Positions 24,188 to 35,750 of a stretch of 64,000 nt of DNA are shown here, piece by piece (position 1 is the first letter of the stretch; every line of letters begins with the position of its first letter). The translations under genes and the position numbers were made by a program. The notes beneath the pieces are model-generated. The model was not told the origin of the DNA, did not search any database, and saw only the letters and a list, made by a program, of their open reading frames with translations. This DNA is from Thermothelomyces thermophilus ATCC 42464 (lineage: Eukaryota > Ascomycota > Sordariomycetes > Sordariales > Chaetomiaceae), in contig NC_016478.1 of assembly GCF_000226095.1 (NCBI RefSeq), positions 2,470,001-2,534,000 on the forward strand, in the 5' to 3' direction.

Positions 24188-26125
24188 ATGGCCGAAGCCT
24201 ACCCACGCTCCGACTCGTCGTCCGGCTCGTCTTCGGACAACGACGAGGACTGGCTCGACAAGCCCGGCGAGGAGGACGAAGACGACCAGGAGCAGGTCTC
24301 TGTCGTCTCTCTGTTTGACGACAGAGTCTTTCCCGACGCGCCCTCGATGCTGGCGTATTGCAAGGACAAGTTTGGATTCGACTTCCTCGCCGTCCGGGAC
24401 TCGCTCGGCCTCGACTTTCACGGATGCGTGAGGCTCATCAATTTCGGTGAGTCTTGTTATTTCCCCAACGCCAGAGTGCGTGTAAAGAGTCACTTCAAAA
24501 GATGCCCTTGCTGACGGTAGAACCATAAGTGCGCCGGAGCGTCAAGCAAGGGACTGCCCTCCCTCAGAAGATCACAGCGGACCATCTGGCCGACGACGGG
24601 CTGCTGATTCCCGTGCTAGCGGACGATGCGCTAATCTTTTGCCTCGATGACCTGCCCGAACCCGGAGTGGGCTCAAGGGGTGCTTCCGGTGCTGGTGATG
24701 CCGGCACCGCGACCAAGGGCAAGCAGGCCGCCCAGGCGGGCGGCGAGGGTCCCGTCGTGGAGGAGCTGCTGCAGAAGAATGCGCAGCTGCAAGCCGAGCT
24801 GGAGCAGCTCGCCAAGCAGTTCAACAGCTACCGGCTGGCCGTTGAGCAAACGCTCGACAAACGCTGGGGGGTGGATGAGGAGGAGAACGACAAGGCCGAG
24901 TCGTCCAAGGCAACACCCGCCCCCGCGGCGGAGGAGAAGCCGGAGAAGGACGAATCGGCCTATTACTTTGAGTCTTACGATCACAACGGTATGCATTCCC
25001 CATCCTCCATTTTTTTGTTTTTTTTTTTTTTTTTTGTTTTTCCAGGCCCAGCCAAGATGGAAAACAAAATTAACGGATCGACGACAAACAAACAATACAA
25101 AAGACATCCACGAGACCATGCTCAAGGACGCGGTGCGCACCGACGCCTACCGCGACTTCATCTACGGCAACAAGCACCTCTTCGCGGGCAAGACGGTGCT
25201 GGACATCGGGTGCGGGACGGGGATCCTGTCCATGTTCTGCGCGCGGGCGGGGGCGGCGCGCGTCTTCGCCGTCGACAACAGTGCCATCCTCGACCGGGCG
25301 CGCGAGAACGTGCTGCGCAACGGGCTCGGCGACGTCATCACGTGCGTGCGCGGCCGCATCGAGGACGTGGTGCTCCCCGGAGGGGGCGGTCCCGGCGGGG
25401 AACCCGTCCAGGTGGACATCATCGTGTCCGAGTGGATGGGCTACTGCCTGCTGTACGAGGCCATGCTGCCCAGCGTCCTCTTCGCCCGCGACCGGTACCT
25501 CAAGCCGGGTGGGCTGCTGGTGCCCAGCCACGCGAGCATGTGGGTTGCGCCCGTGTCGGACCCGGAGTACGTGGCCGAGAACGTGGACTGGTGGAGGGAG
25601 GTGTACGGCTTCGACATGCGCGCCATGCAGGCCGGCATCTACACCGACGCCTGCATGACCGTCATGCCGCCCGAATCGGTCTGCGGCGAGGCGTACCCCT
25701 TCCGGATGCTGGACCTGCACACGGCCAAGGTGGAGGACCTGTCCTTCGAGACCGAGTGGCGGTCGACGCTTTCGGAAAAGGCGGCGGACGGCCTGGACGG
25801 ATTTCTCGTGTGGTTCGACTGCTTCTTCGCCGAGAGCCGCGACGAGGTCGTCGACGCGAAGCTCACGGCCAAGGAGTGGGCGGCCCCCGGGCGCGAGCGC
25901 GTGGCCTTCACTACCGGCCCCTACGGTACACCGACGCACTGGAGGCAGGGGCTGTACCTGATCGATAAGGGCAAGGCCAAGGAGATCGAGGTTGGTCCGG
26001 GGAAGAAGCTGGAGGGCGAGATCCGCTACTCCATCCCCAAGGGTCATGCCCGTGGACTCAACATCAGGCTGACCTGGGGCCTTGAGGGTGGCGAAAAGCA
26101 GGCCCAGACGTGGCTGTTGCATTAA
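24188..26125 (+). CDS. rmt3: Protein arginine N-methyltransferase 3 (PRMT3/RmtB type)
   Basis: Type I PRMT that methylates arginine using S-adenosylmethionine; PRMT3 orthologues act on ribosomal protein uS5/Rps2 in the cytosol. Three exons: 24188-24446, 24530-24988, 25104-26125 (about 579 aa). N terminus: acidic stretch, then the region matching the PRMT3 zinc finger (SLFDDRVFPDAPSMLAYC ... GLDFHGCVRLINF, about 37-86), in which the usual first two Cys ligands are Ser and Asp. A coiled-coil-like linker precedes the catalytic core: SAM motif VLDIGCGTGIL at 271-281, AVDNS at 295-299, double-E loop SEWMGYCLLYEAML (E349, E358) and THW at 517-519. All catalytic elements are present. The second intron contains a T-rich tract, and an earlier CAG acceptor would break the frame. 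Confidence 0.95.
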
Positions 26126-26355
26126 AACCGTCGTCGTGATCATTCGTTGAGAATGACCAAAGACGACAGTTGGGGGGGGGGGGTTGTTTTGCACCGGGAA
26201 AATAGACAGCATTGCAGTTGGATACTTTCATTGTAATTCCAAGTTGTTCCCCCCATCTTCAACGCCATTAAAAGAAACACGTTCTCCAGAGTCGCTTTTG
26301 ATGCCCGTCGATCCGGGACTCCAACTCGATCAGGCCAAGGCATCTGTCTCCATCC

Positions 26356-28833
26356 CTATGCGAGATGAGGGACGCCGGCGCTTTCCATGATCAGACACAC
26401 AATGCTCAAGAAGCCTTCGCCAAGGATGAAGCCCTATAGCACCCGTTAGCGCCGACCCGACCAGGCGGCCGACCAGCTCCCCAGGACCAACAAAAACAAA
26501 AGAGAAGAAGGTTTGCACGACGACTTACGGAAGCGAGCACAATCAGCGGCGTGTCCTTCCAACCCATCGTGGACCGCCACCACCAGCCAAACAAGCCCCC
26601 GATGGTGCGTGCCAGCGTGAAGGAGGGGACATTGTACATGCCGACGGCGACGGCGATGCCGCCGGGGATGAGGGCGTGCCAGCGCGTGCCCGTCGTCCGG
26701 ATCCGCAGCGCGGTGGTGGCGGCAAACAGGACGGCAGCGCCCAGGGCCCACTCCTTGGCCATGGGCGGGAGGCCCTTGCCGGTGACGAGGCGGGCAGTGA
26801 AGATCCAGACGTACCCGGTAGGGACCTGGAACAGATCGCCGGGGATCTGGTACACTCTGGGCCCCGGAAGGTAGTAACGTTAGCCTGGCGCACAGCCATT
26901 TCCCACCCGCCCCCCGCGCCTTTGCGGAGACGGCAAGGGGGAAGGGAAGAGGGGGGACGACTCACGAGGTATACATGCGATAGATGAAGGTGCTGACAAG
27001 GGCGCCGGCGGTGGCACCAATGACCTGGCCCCAGAACTGAGCCTTGGGAGCGGCTCCGAGAAGGTGGCCGGTCTTGAGATCCTGCATCATGTCTCCGGCC
27101 TGCAGGGCGCCGGCCTCGGACACGGCGCCGGCCACCAGGTTGATCAGCACGCTCGACTTGTTCGACTGGGGGATGATGAAGGCGAAGAACAGCTGGGCGA
27201 GCTTGCTGATGCCCGAGACGGGGTTCAGGTCGGTCTCGCCCTGGGCTCGGACGCCCATGATGCCCAGCAAGAGGGCCATGAAGACGGCCGTGACGGTGGC
27301 GTAGAGCGGGACCAGATCGCCAAAGACGATGTGGGTACAGGCGATGCAAAAGGCAATGGACAGGACGAGGCCGACGGCGACGAGACGGTTGCTGATTTGC
27401 TGGTCGGGAGGCGCATCTTCCTCCTCTTCTTGCGCCTCCTCCTCATCATCCTCAGGTCTGCCGCCGTCATCCGGCGCCGACCCGTCCTCGAGGTCGCGTG
27501 ATGGAGCGGCGCGGTCGGCGTCGGAGACGGAGCTGATCGAGGTATAGCCGGCGTGCGTCTTGCGACCGACCAGCGTCTTCACGCGGCCGGCTACGAGCTG
27601 GGCTTCCGGGAGATACTGCCTCGCAGAGCGGAAGGCGAGGTAGCCCAGACTGACGATGGCGTCGGCCAGCATGATGGCGAGCGAGACCCAGACGATCCAG
27701 CCCTTGCTGCCGTTCTCCCAGTCGTCGACGGGCGCCGGCGCCCACCCTCTGCTCTTGGCCAGCGGCGAGAGGATCCCCCAACCGACGATGGCGCCGAGCA
27801 ACATGTGCAGCGTCGTGGCCGGGCCCATGATAATTCCCTGCCCGACGTAGGCCAGGCTGGGGTTGAGCGTCCACAGCCAGGTGGTGGCCGCGGCGGACCC
27901 AAAGACGGGGACGTTCCTCAGCACGGGCAGGAAGTAGGTGGCGAGGGTGAAGACGGCCGACACCAAGAAGCAGACAAGCAGCAGCCTCACATTCCGCCTC
28001 CACGACTCGGCACGCTTGGTTCCCTCCCCGTCCGCCTCCGCCCCATCCCCGACCCTGGCGGCGGCGGCGGCGGCGGCGGCGGCCCCGGTCCCGGCGCCGG
28101 GCTCGTCTTTATCGCTCACGGCCAGGCTCGCGAAGCCGCCGCTGGTGTCGCCCTCGCCGTCCCTCGCCTTGCCGTGCAGGACGCTGATGAGGACGGCGGT
28201 GCTGAACCCGGTGGGGAACTTGAGGCGCTCGCGGATGATGACCTGGCGGCGCAGGGGCACGGCGAAGACGACGCCAAAGTAGCACAGGCCCAGGCTCCAG
28301 AGGATCAGCTTGGGCCAGCCGAGCACGACCGGCCCGCGCTCCTCCGGGGTCAGCAGGAAGTTCATGGCGGGCAGGACGCCGACGAAGCCGCAGCCGAGCG
28401 GCATGATGGCCATGCTGCCGGCGACGGTCTGCACCAGCACGTTCTCGACGGGCGAGAAGGGCACGCCGCCTTCGCCGAGGGGGAGGAGGTGTGCGCGCAG
28501 CAGGCGGAACAGGCCGAAGCCCATCAGGGACGCCGGCATGCTCATGGTGCTGACCCAGCCCGTCTGCAGGCCAAAGTACATGTTGGAGAAGCAGATGACC
28601 AGGCCGACGGCGAGCCCGACGAGGACGCCGCGGGTGGTGAAGGAGGCGCCCTCGATCTCGATCTGCTTGCGAGGGTGCGACCGCGGAGACAGCGAGGCGG
28701 ACGAGGACGCGGACGCGGACGGCGACGGGGATGAGTACAGGAGCGGGGTGCTGGCATCGTGGTCCGCGCGAGGGGACCCCGTTTCGGGTCCGGCCCCGGA
28801 TACGGTCTCCGCTCCGGTCTTGGGTCCGGTCAT
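26356..28833 (-). CDS. Oligopeptide transporter (OPT superfamily) membrane protein
   Basis: Predicted proton-coupled transporter of the OPT superfamily, which moves small peptides, or metal chelates in the YSL branch; substrate and membrane cannot be read from sequence. Three exons: 28833-26966, 26856-26529, 26433-26356 (about 757 aa). The N-terminal ~60 residues are Ser/Pro-rich and cytosol-like, followed by many hydrophobic segments starting at TTRGVLVGLAVGLVICFSNMY minus its edges. Family signatures seen: NPVSGISKLAQ and SEAGALQAGDMMQDLKTGHL, then YTSVYQIPGDLFQVPT across the first intron. A central hydrophilic loop carries an acidic run, and an earlier loop has a poly-Ala tract encoded by GCC repeats (28051-28083). 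The last exon is only 26 codons and gives a terminal hydrophobic segment. It is convergent with rmt3. Confidence 0.9.
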
Positions 28834-29737
28834 GGTTCGGGGGCGTCGGGTCCCGCCGAGAAGTGTTGTGGGCGCGTCTTGGCTGGGGATTGGTTCGAGA
28901 TGAAATGAGAACGACGGAGTAGGAAAAAAAAAACGAAAAAGAAAAAGAAGACAAAAAGGGAAAAAAAATGGAGGGAAGAAAGGGCAAGTGGAATTACCGG
29001 CCGGCTACATTAATGGATCGGCGAAACCGGGTCGAACTTGATTGATGCCGGCAATGCGGCCGTCGATGATGGTAGATGTAACTAGCTGAAGTGTTCGGAG
29101 TTAATTATTAGTGTAGTGGAAGACGCCCTTGCGATTAGGTACCGAGACCAGTGCAATGCTATTGACTGATCAACCTAACCGAAAAAGGCAGCCGCATTCA
29201 ACACCAACCTCGCCTTTTTCAGTTGCCCATGCCCGAGTCCTCCGTGCGTGTTCACATCTTCGGAATATTTTTGTGCATGATCCGTTTATCGTGCGTATTC
29301 GACAAGAGGCACCCGATGGTGCGAGGAGGAAACACACTACCTCGTCCGTAGCTGTATTTTGTACAGTACATATGCGGAACAGCAGACAACATGAGAGTTC
29401 TAGCACAAGTTTCTGCCTGAATGAAGCCAAGGGAGCTAACTAACTATGGCGAATGATAACGGATATTTACAGTACATACAGTACATACAGTACGTGATTG
29501 AGCGCCGTCTTGCCAGCAAGGCAACTATGACTTGATACAACTACTCCGTACGGCATGAAGAACCCCCTCTCCCCCATTTTTTTTTACCTGCCATGTTGTG
29601 CTCAACCTACAACCTCTTTACTCCAATTTGTACATCAAAAACAGAACCAAGCAACGCTACCAATGCAAGAAGATTACATAAGGGAGACTTCGTAACCAGG
29701 CGAACCTACCCGACCCCCATTCGCACCCATCCCCCCA
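28834..29737. other. Spacer between the OPT gene promoter and the rav1 3' end
   Basis: Holds the OPT promoter and rav1 3' UTR. TACTCCGTA occurs at 29542-29550, and a 9-bp tandem repeat at 29471-29493. No gene seen. Confidence 0.6.
29471..29493. repeat. Tandem AGTACATAC repeat
   Basis: Unit AGTACATAC twice plus AGTAC. It belongs to the GTACATAC-type runs that recur in the spacers of this window. Confidence 0.85.
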
Positions 29738-29870
29738 TTAGAAGCCAAAGCTATCCAACAACGAGTTCGCATCTGGCTCCTCAAACATCGTCGGAGGCGC
29801 CTGCTGCTTCGGCAGGTGCCCGCCCGACTTCATCTCAGCCGGCAAGTGCTGCTGATTTTGTTGTTGCTGT

Positions 29871-29902
<32 letters not shown>

Positions 29903-32900
29903 TGTATTGCATACCTCGCTCGCCACCTGCGGCAGAATAGGGAGATCGGCCACGACCAGCGATTCCCTCCTCCGGAGCAGTCTGAGTGGGTTGACTTCGC
30001 CGCCCAGACCGGCCACAGGCCCTGCGGGCTGAAGGAACTCCCAGTTGCGGACTATAAGAACACGAGCGTCGACGGTTAGGCACCTTTCTTACAGATCAAA
30101 GTAAAAAAGAACAACAACAAAGAAGAGACGTTGGGGACGGGGGAAAAGGGGGGACAAAGTATCTTACCCAGATCCAAGCCCAACAAGTCACAACCCATCC
30201 GATCGTACAGTTTCGCGCTATGCAGGACAAACTCCCACTCCACCTTGGGCGTCACTTTGCTCGCGCCCCGAAGCGTCTGCAGCGTCTTTTGCCGGAGCTG
30301 CGAGTACAAGATGATCAGCGCAGGATCGTCCGTCAGGAACAGTCGCGACTTGAGGTCCGGCGACCCGGGCGTTTCGAGCAGCGTGTATACCGGCGTCTAT
30401 CGCATTCGTCCCCATGGTCAGCCAACCGCATTCCTCGATAACAGCATCGGTGAAGACGGTAATGTCGTGAAAGCAATCGAGGGGGGGAAAGGGGGGGGGA
30501 CACTTGTCAACCGTTTCTCCCTTCTTATGTTTAATTTTTTTTCGAATCGCAGGTAGTGAGAGAGACTCACAATCAGAGCGCGCACGGCCATGTCCCTCCG
30601 ATGGAGCATCCAGAACGCCCACGAGGCCAGCCAGCGGTTGCCCTCCTGGGCAGCTATCGAGAGAACTTCCTCCTCGAGGAGGCGCCGGAGCACCGGCCCA
30701 TTATCGCCTTCGTAGACGCGAGCCACTGCGATGGCGAGCTGCAGGTCCTTGAGCTGCTTCAGGCACACGTTGACCGCGTCCTGCAGGTGGTCGGCGAGGA
30801 GGAAGAAGGCGGCCGCGTATTCTGTGTTGTCGTGTGTCAGCTTCTAAGACAAGGTCGCCGCCAGGAGGCTTCTTGCGGGGACGCTTACCAAATCTCCGCT
30901 TGCTCATCAGCGCGTACGCGTTCTTGAGCGCCACCGTCCGCCACTTGGGGTCGTCAAAGTTGTTCGCCAGCAACCGCTGCGTCGCGCCCTGCTCGGGGTT
31001 CCACGCAGCCATGCGCCATAAGCCCTGCAGGATCGCCTTCTTCTTGAGCGCGAGGTAGTAGAGGCTGCAGTTGATCGGGTTCTTGGGCTCGTTTTTGGTG
31101 TACTCGTTGCGCGCGATTACCTCGAATTGTGCTTTCTGGCGTCCCTAGTCGTCAGCAACTCCTCCATTCCCCCTCTTGGGACGAGTTTCTAGAAGGCCGT
31201 CCGAACTCACCACCGCTGCGTTATCCGCCAACCACATGAATATCCCGCTTTCCCTCGCATCCTTCCAGAGCATCCGCCCCTGATTCTGCCTCGACACAAA
31301 GTCTACCAGCACATCCTGACTCGTGGAGTGATAAGCCCAGTTGATCTCGCGCCAGCCCAGGTGGATCTCGTCCGTCCGGCCCTTGAGCAGCGCCTGCTGC
31401 CGGAAGAAGAGCATGAACCGGGCGCCGTTCTCATCGAGCGAGCGTCGCTGCTTCTCGACCAGACCGACGCATTCGATGATGTTGACCAGCTGGATCTGCT
31501 CGTGGCCCGATAACTGCGCGATGTTGATGTGCGTGAGCCGCTCGTTGATCTCAGCCGCGACCTCCTCCGAAAATGGCTCATCTCCTTCGTCATACGACAT
31601 GCGTCGCTCGAGGTACTGTCCGGGATCCTTGTTTAGCGACGTCTTGGTAGTCTGCCCCTTGTCAGCACACATCGAGCCTGGAAATTCGATCGGGGGGCTC
31701 GCAAGGTACGGAAAGACGCACGTGATCGACGGCGTAAAAGTCTTCCAGCGCCATCCCCAGGTAATCGTCCAGCTCGTCGCCCTCGACCCAGAACTTCAGC
31801 GTCCGATACAGCGCCATCAGAATGGCATGCACGAGCACGATCTTGCCCGCTAGGATACACTGGCTCAGAAACTGAGGGTGAAACACGGGCAGCGGGCCGT
31901 TCAGCCTCTGCACGGCGTTGAACAGGTCCCAGTGCTTCTCCCCAGCGCGACGCTGCGGCAGCCTCAGGCTGGTCACGAGCGAGCTCGCCGCGTCGAAACG
32001 GCGGTCCTGGACGAACAGCTGATTGCCGGCACCGATCACCAAGTGGCCGTCGCCGAGCCAGACCGAGTCGCCGATGGGGTGGGGCGTGAAGTCGCGGATC
32101 GAGATCTCGAGGATCGCGGCCCAGGCGGGGCCTTTATTGAGGTAGTCGAAGCGCATCTGCGAGAGGAGTAGCACGCGGTGGGGGAAGCCCACGGCCAGGA
32201 TCGACTGCATGTCCGGCGTCGACGTCCAGTCCAGGTCTCGGATCGTGTGCGAGTTCTCAAACTCCTGCGCGTACTCGAGCCGGGCGCCGCCGATGTCCCA
32301 GATGGTGAGCGCCGACCGCGAGGCGTTGACCAGCGCCGCCTTCTTGCGCGTGCTGCCGCTGACGAGAGCCGGGTTGGACACGCCTGTCTCCATCGAGCTG
32401 GTCGACAGCCATTCAACCCGGTCGTCGCCGTTGTGGCCGACGCGGGCGGTCCAGAACTCGACCCGTCCGGTGTGGGTGTACGAGATGGCCACGTCGCGAG
32501 CAAAGACGTCGAGGAAGCCGGATACGTGCGGCGCGGTTCCGGCTGGATCGACGGGGAGGACGTAGGCAAGGTCCCCCGCGCCCTCGAGCGCAAATCGGAC
32601 GAGCTCACGGATCGAGGGCTGTTGCTGCTCGGTTCCACTGGTCCCGTTTATAGGAGGAGGGGTGGCCGCATCTGTACGGGAGTAAAATGGAAATTTGACC
32701 TCCCAGACTACCCCTTTCTTCTCCGACGTGATGGTCGCGACATGCGCTGTGGTGTAGTCCTCGACTTTTCGCCTGGGAAGGACCAGCAGGCAGAGCGGCT
32801 TCCCAGGGACCTCATATCGCTGCTCGGCTAGCAGTACTGGTGTCGAGAACCGGCAGTCCCAGAGCGAGATATCCTCGTGCTTGAGGAAGACGACAAACCG

Positions 32901-34561
32901 ACCGTTTCGGAGCAGGCACATCCTGTGGATATGGCCTCGCTCTGGGATCACCGCTTGGCATGCGAGGCCCGTCCGCTCGGCGGCCGGGTTGTGCTTCCAG
33001 ATCACTCCCTGCCCATTTTCCGTCCGTGAGACGATCGCCCTGCCGCTGAAGTTGCGTACGATCTTCCGTATTGGTGCCGAATGTCCCGTCCATACGCATC
33101 TATGGGCCAGCCGCTTCCTCTCCGGATTCCGATCGAACAAGGCAGCGATATTGCTGCGATAGACCTCAATCCTCCCATCGAAGAAGTGCAGCAGGAGATG
33201 CAAGTGCTCTCCAGACTGGCAGTAGCTGTACGCCTCAACGTGTGGAAGCTCCGAGTGCGAGCTTCCCCTCAAGAAATCAAGATCCGAAGAGACGACTTGG
33301 GCCACGTTGAAGATGCTGGGCTTGCTCGGTTTGCCCCCAATATTCTCCAGTGCCCACGCCGCCATGCGGCCCCGGCCATCCAGAACGACGCAAATCTCCG
33401 GACTCCGGTTTGCAACCTTGATGAGCTGCTCCAGCGCGGCGGCCTCGTCCTTCGTCTTCGTCCCCTCTTGGACAGCCTTCTCGGTCGCGGCCGACAGGTC
33501 GCCACCATGCATGACGAATGCCCAGCGCAGACTGTTATCCGATGTGGGAGACCCAGGTCCCTTTGCGGGTGGGATAGCGTCCCTCAGGTCGAGAGTCCCC
33601 CACAGCTGCAGGTGCTGATGCCCATAGCCGTCCGAGCCTGCCCAGACCCGCAACACGTTATCCGCGCAGAACGTATACAGCGCATTCTCGATGGTCTGGC
33701 CGACGTGATGGGGTCGCCGCCATTGGATCCCCGTCACGGGCTGCGGATGCCTCAGGTAGAGGAAATCGAACCTGACCTCGCCAGTTCCGTAACTTAGCCT
33801 CCGCCAGACCTTGACCAGCCGGTCATACTCCCCCACCGAGGCAATGTACGCTGAGTCGTACGACAGACTAGCCCGCCGGACGGGGTTGGCAAGCCTCTTC
33901 CGCCAGGAGCACTCGGGAGTCGCCAGGTTCGACGAGGTCTGGTATAGCTCGAGGCTGGAGTGGGCCACGAGCAGCTCCTCGGACGCGCCCCAGGAGAGGG
34001 ACACCGCCGGCCGCGGACGGTCCTCGCCCACCTCGGCTCCCCCGCTCTCCTCTTCTCCCTCATCGCCGACGGGAAAGCTCGTCTGCAAAGCCCACTGCAA
34101 CAGCGCATCCACCTCGCCCCTGCCCGCTCCCAAGGGCCGGTACACCCTCACCACGTGCCGCGTGCACACTGCGATCTTTCCGGACGCCTCGTCTAACGCG
34201 ATTGCCTGCAACGGCTCGGGATCCTCGTCGTAGACCGTCTGGAGCAGTTCGTTGGGCGCGCCCAGAATAACGAGGGCGTTGCCGGTGATGTAAGCCTGGG
34301 GCGCGTACCCAGCAAAGAGTCAGTTAGCTGGCGCGGGGCAGAAGCAAATGCGGACGCAGGGAAGAATGGCAATGCCATCAGGCGAAGAAAGAGAGAGGGG
34401 GGGGGGGGATAATAATAATAATAAAAGGAAACAAAATGAAAAAAAAAAAAAAGGAAAGGAAAAGGAAGGTAGGCACTTACCGTAATTCGCCTCCCATTCC
34501 AGCAGCCCGTCGCCAGCGCCTGGAGGCGCGACTCGGGCCTGCCCGGCAGGACGGCGCGCAT
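29738..34561 (-). CDS. rav1: Rav1, RAVE complex subunit regulating V-ATPase assembly
   Basis: Core of the RAVE complex, which promotes reassembly of the V1 and V0 sectors of the vacuolar/endosomal proton pump; same family as animal DmX/rabconnectin. Seven exons: 34561-34481, 34295-31722, 31651-31211, 31135-30889, 30821-30571, 30396-30168, 30051-29738 (about 1378 aa). The first exon (MRAVLPGRPESRLQALATG) joins AYITGNALVILG, matching the family's LPGRP start. WD40-type propeller repeats span roughly the first 700 residues; the Rav1 C-terminal region covers WREINWAYHS, NEYTKNEPKNPINCSLYYLALKKK, WRMAAWNPEQ and LVRNWEFLQPAGP. The tail has a Gln-rich run encoded by CAG/CAA repeats (about 29850-29905). 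The acceptor of exon 4 could alternatively be 9 nt upstream (31144). Intron 1 (185 nt) contains poly-C, (ATT)n and T runs. Confidence 0.94.
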
Positions 34562-35750
34562 CCCTGGTTCTGTTCTATCGGTAGGGCTTGTCCTGCAAGG
34601 ACATTTCGAATTTCCGGCGTTTCGAAAAACGGGCGGGGAACTGCGAAGGCTTCCCGGCAGTTTGGCTGTCTCGCGAGGACGCCGCGTCCGAACGAGGATG
34701 CGTTTCGTCGGGTTAAGGGTATGTAACTGGGAGGCCAATTGCCACTCAGTGGCTGCAACCGTGGATGCAGCAGATACCTTAAGTAAGGTATACGGAAGCT
34801 ACCTAACTCCAGGACGATGCGGGAGCCGTGCGCGTGCGTGACAGGGCCAGATCCACTATAACTAAAACCAAGCACTATGAACGCTCCGCAAGTAATCCGT
34901 ACTGTACTGTACAGTACAGCACTTCATCATGGGATACACTACGGAGTAGTTACTGGCATGTTATGATTACGCTAGTGCTCCCCGGCCGACGATCACAGGG
35001 AGACCCTTTATCGGGCAGGTTGCTCTCTTCTGCAGAGCTCTTGCAGGACTCCGGAGCTTCAACGGCACCGCTCTCTTACTGATCTCAAGTATTTAGTGCT
35101 TCAGAATTTTCCAGCAGTTTCCTATCCCAGTGCAACCAGACATTGGGCGGTTAGTCTGGTATGTACATACATACACGCGCAACAATACGCTACGCTATCT
35201 TGCTCGTCATCTGAAGCGCGTGTGCTGAATCGACAGAATCTGGGACCACTTGCTGCTCGCCTTAGATAATAAAGGCTCGGCCGGCATCCCCTTCAGGAAA
35301 CCCTCCAGTCCATACCTTGTCCGGAATACTCAGTCCACAAGTGATTCCCTGTGGGATGGGAACGCACGTGGATCGAGCCGGCTGCCTATTTCGAGAAGGG
35401 ACTCAGGGAGGGTGAATGAAGTATTTCTGCAGCGGGAAGTAGACTCGCATAGGTTATCCTCGGGCCTACATCGTCAGAGATGTCTGCTATAATATGATTG
35501 ATTATCATCAAAGACGACTCAGGACCCTAGTTCAAGGTTCGAGTCAAGTGACTGTGTGATATATAGATCCCAGGACGCCTCCACTCCTCCCAGCAAGTTA
35601 TCGTGCCCGGCTACCCTTTATACGTTTATACCCGCGCCATCAACCGCACTGACCCGTGATCCGTATTCCTACGCCCAGCCCTTGCCATATACAACCCGAT
35701 TCCCGGACCGCAGAGTCAACAACACGAACACACACAAGAACAGAAGGACA
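34562..35750. other. Spacer between the rav1 promoter and the tag1-like 3' end
   Basis: Holds the rav1 promoter. TAATCCGTA at 34893-34901 runs straight into an 18-bp palindrome (34902-34919), followed closely by TACGGAGTA at 34940-34948; a GTATGTACATACATAC run lies at about 35159. No gene seen; a GGTTCGAGTC near 35535 was checked and is not part of a tRNA. Confidence 0.6.
34902..34919. repeat. 18-bp perfect palindrome CTGTACTGTACAGTACAG
   Basis: Reads identically on both strands. It lies between two copies of the dispersed TACGGA-type motif, upstream of rav1. Confidence 0.9.

Noticed and set aside
25044-25103. Earlier CAG acceptor in the second rmt3 intron
   Set aside because: Using it puts the methyltransferase core out of frame; the AAAAG acceptor at 25103 keeps DHND-IHETML in frame.
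27553-28734. Plus-strand open frame of 393 codons
   Set aside because: Antisense to the OPT transporter; no hydrophobic segments or motifs of its own.
35528-35560. GGTTCGAGTC, resembling a tRNA B box
   Set aside because: No A box at the right distance and no pairing acceptor stem upstream.
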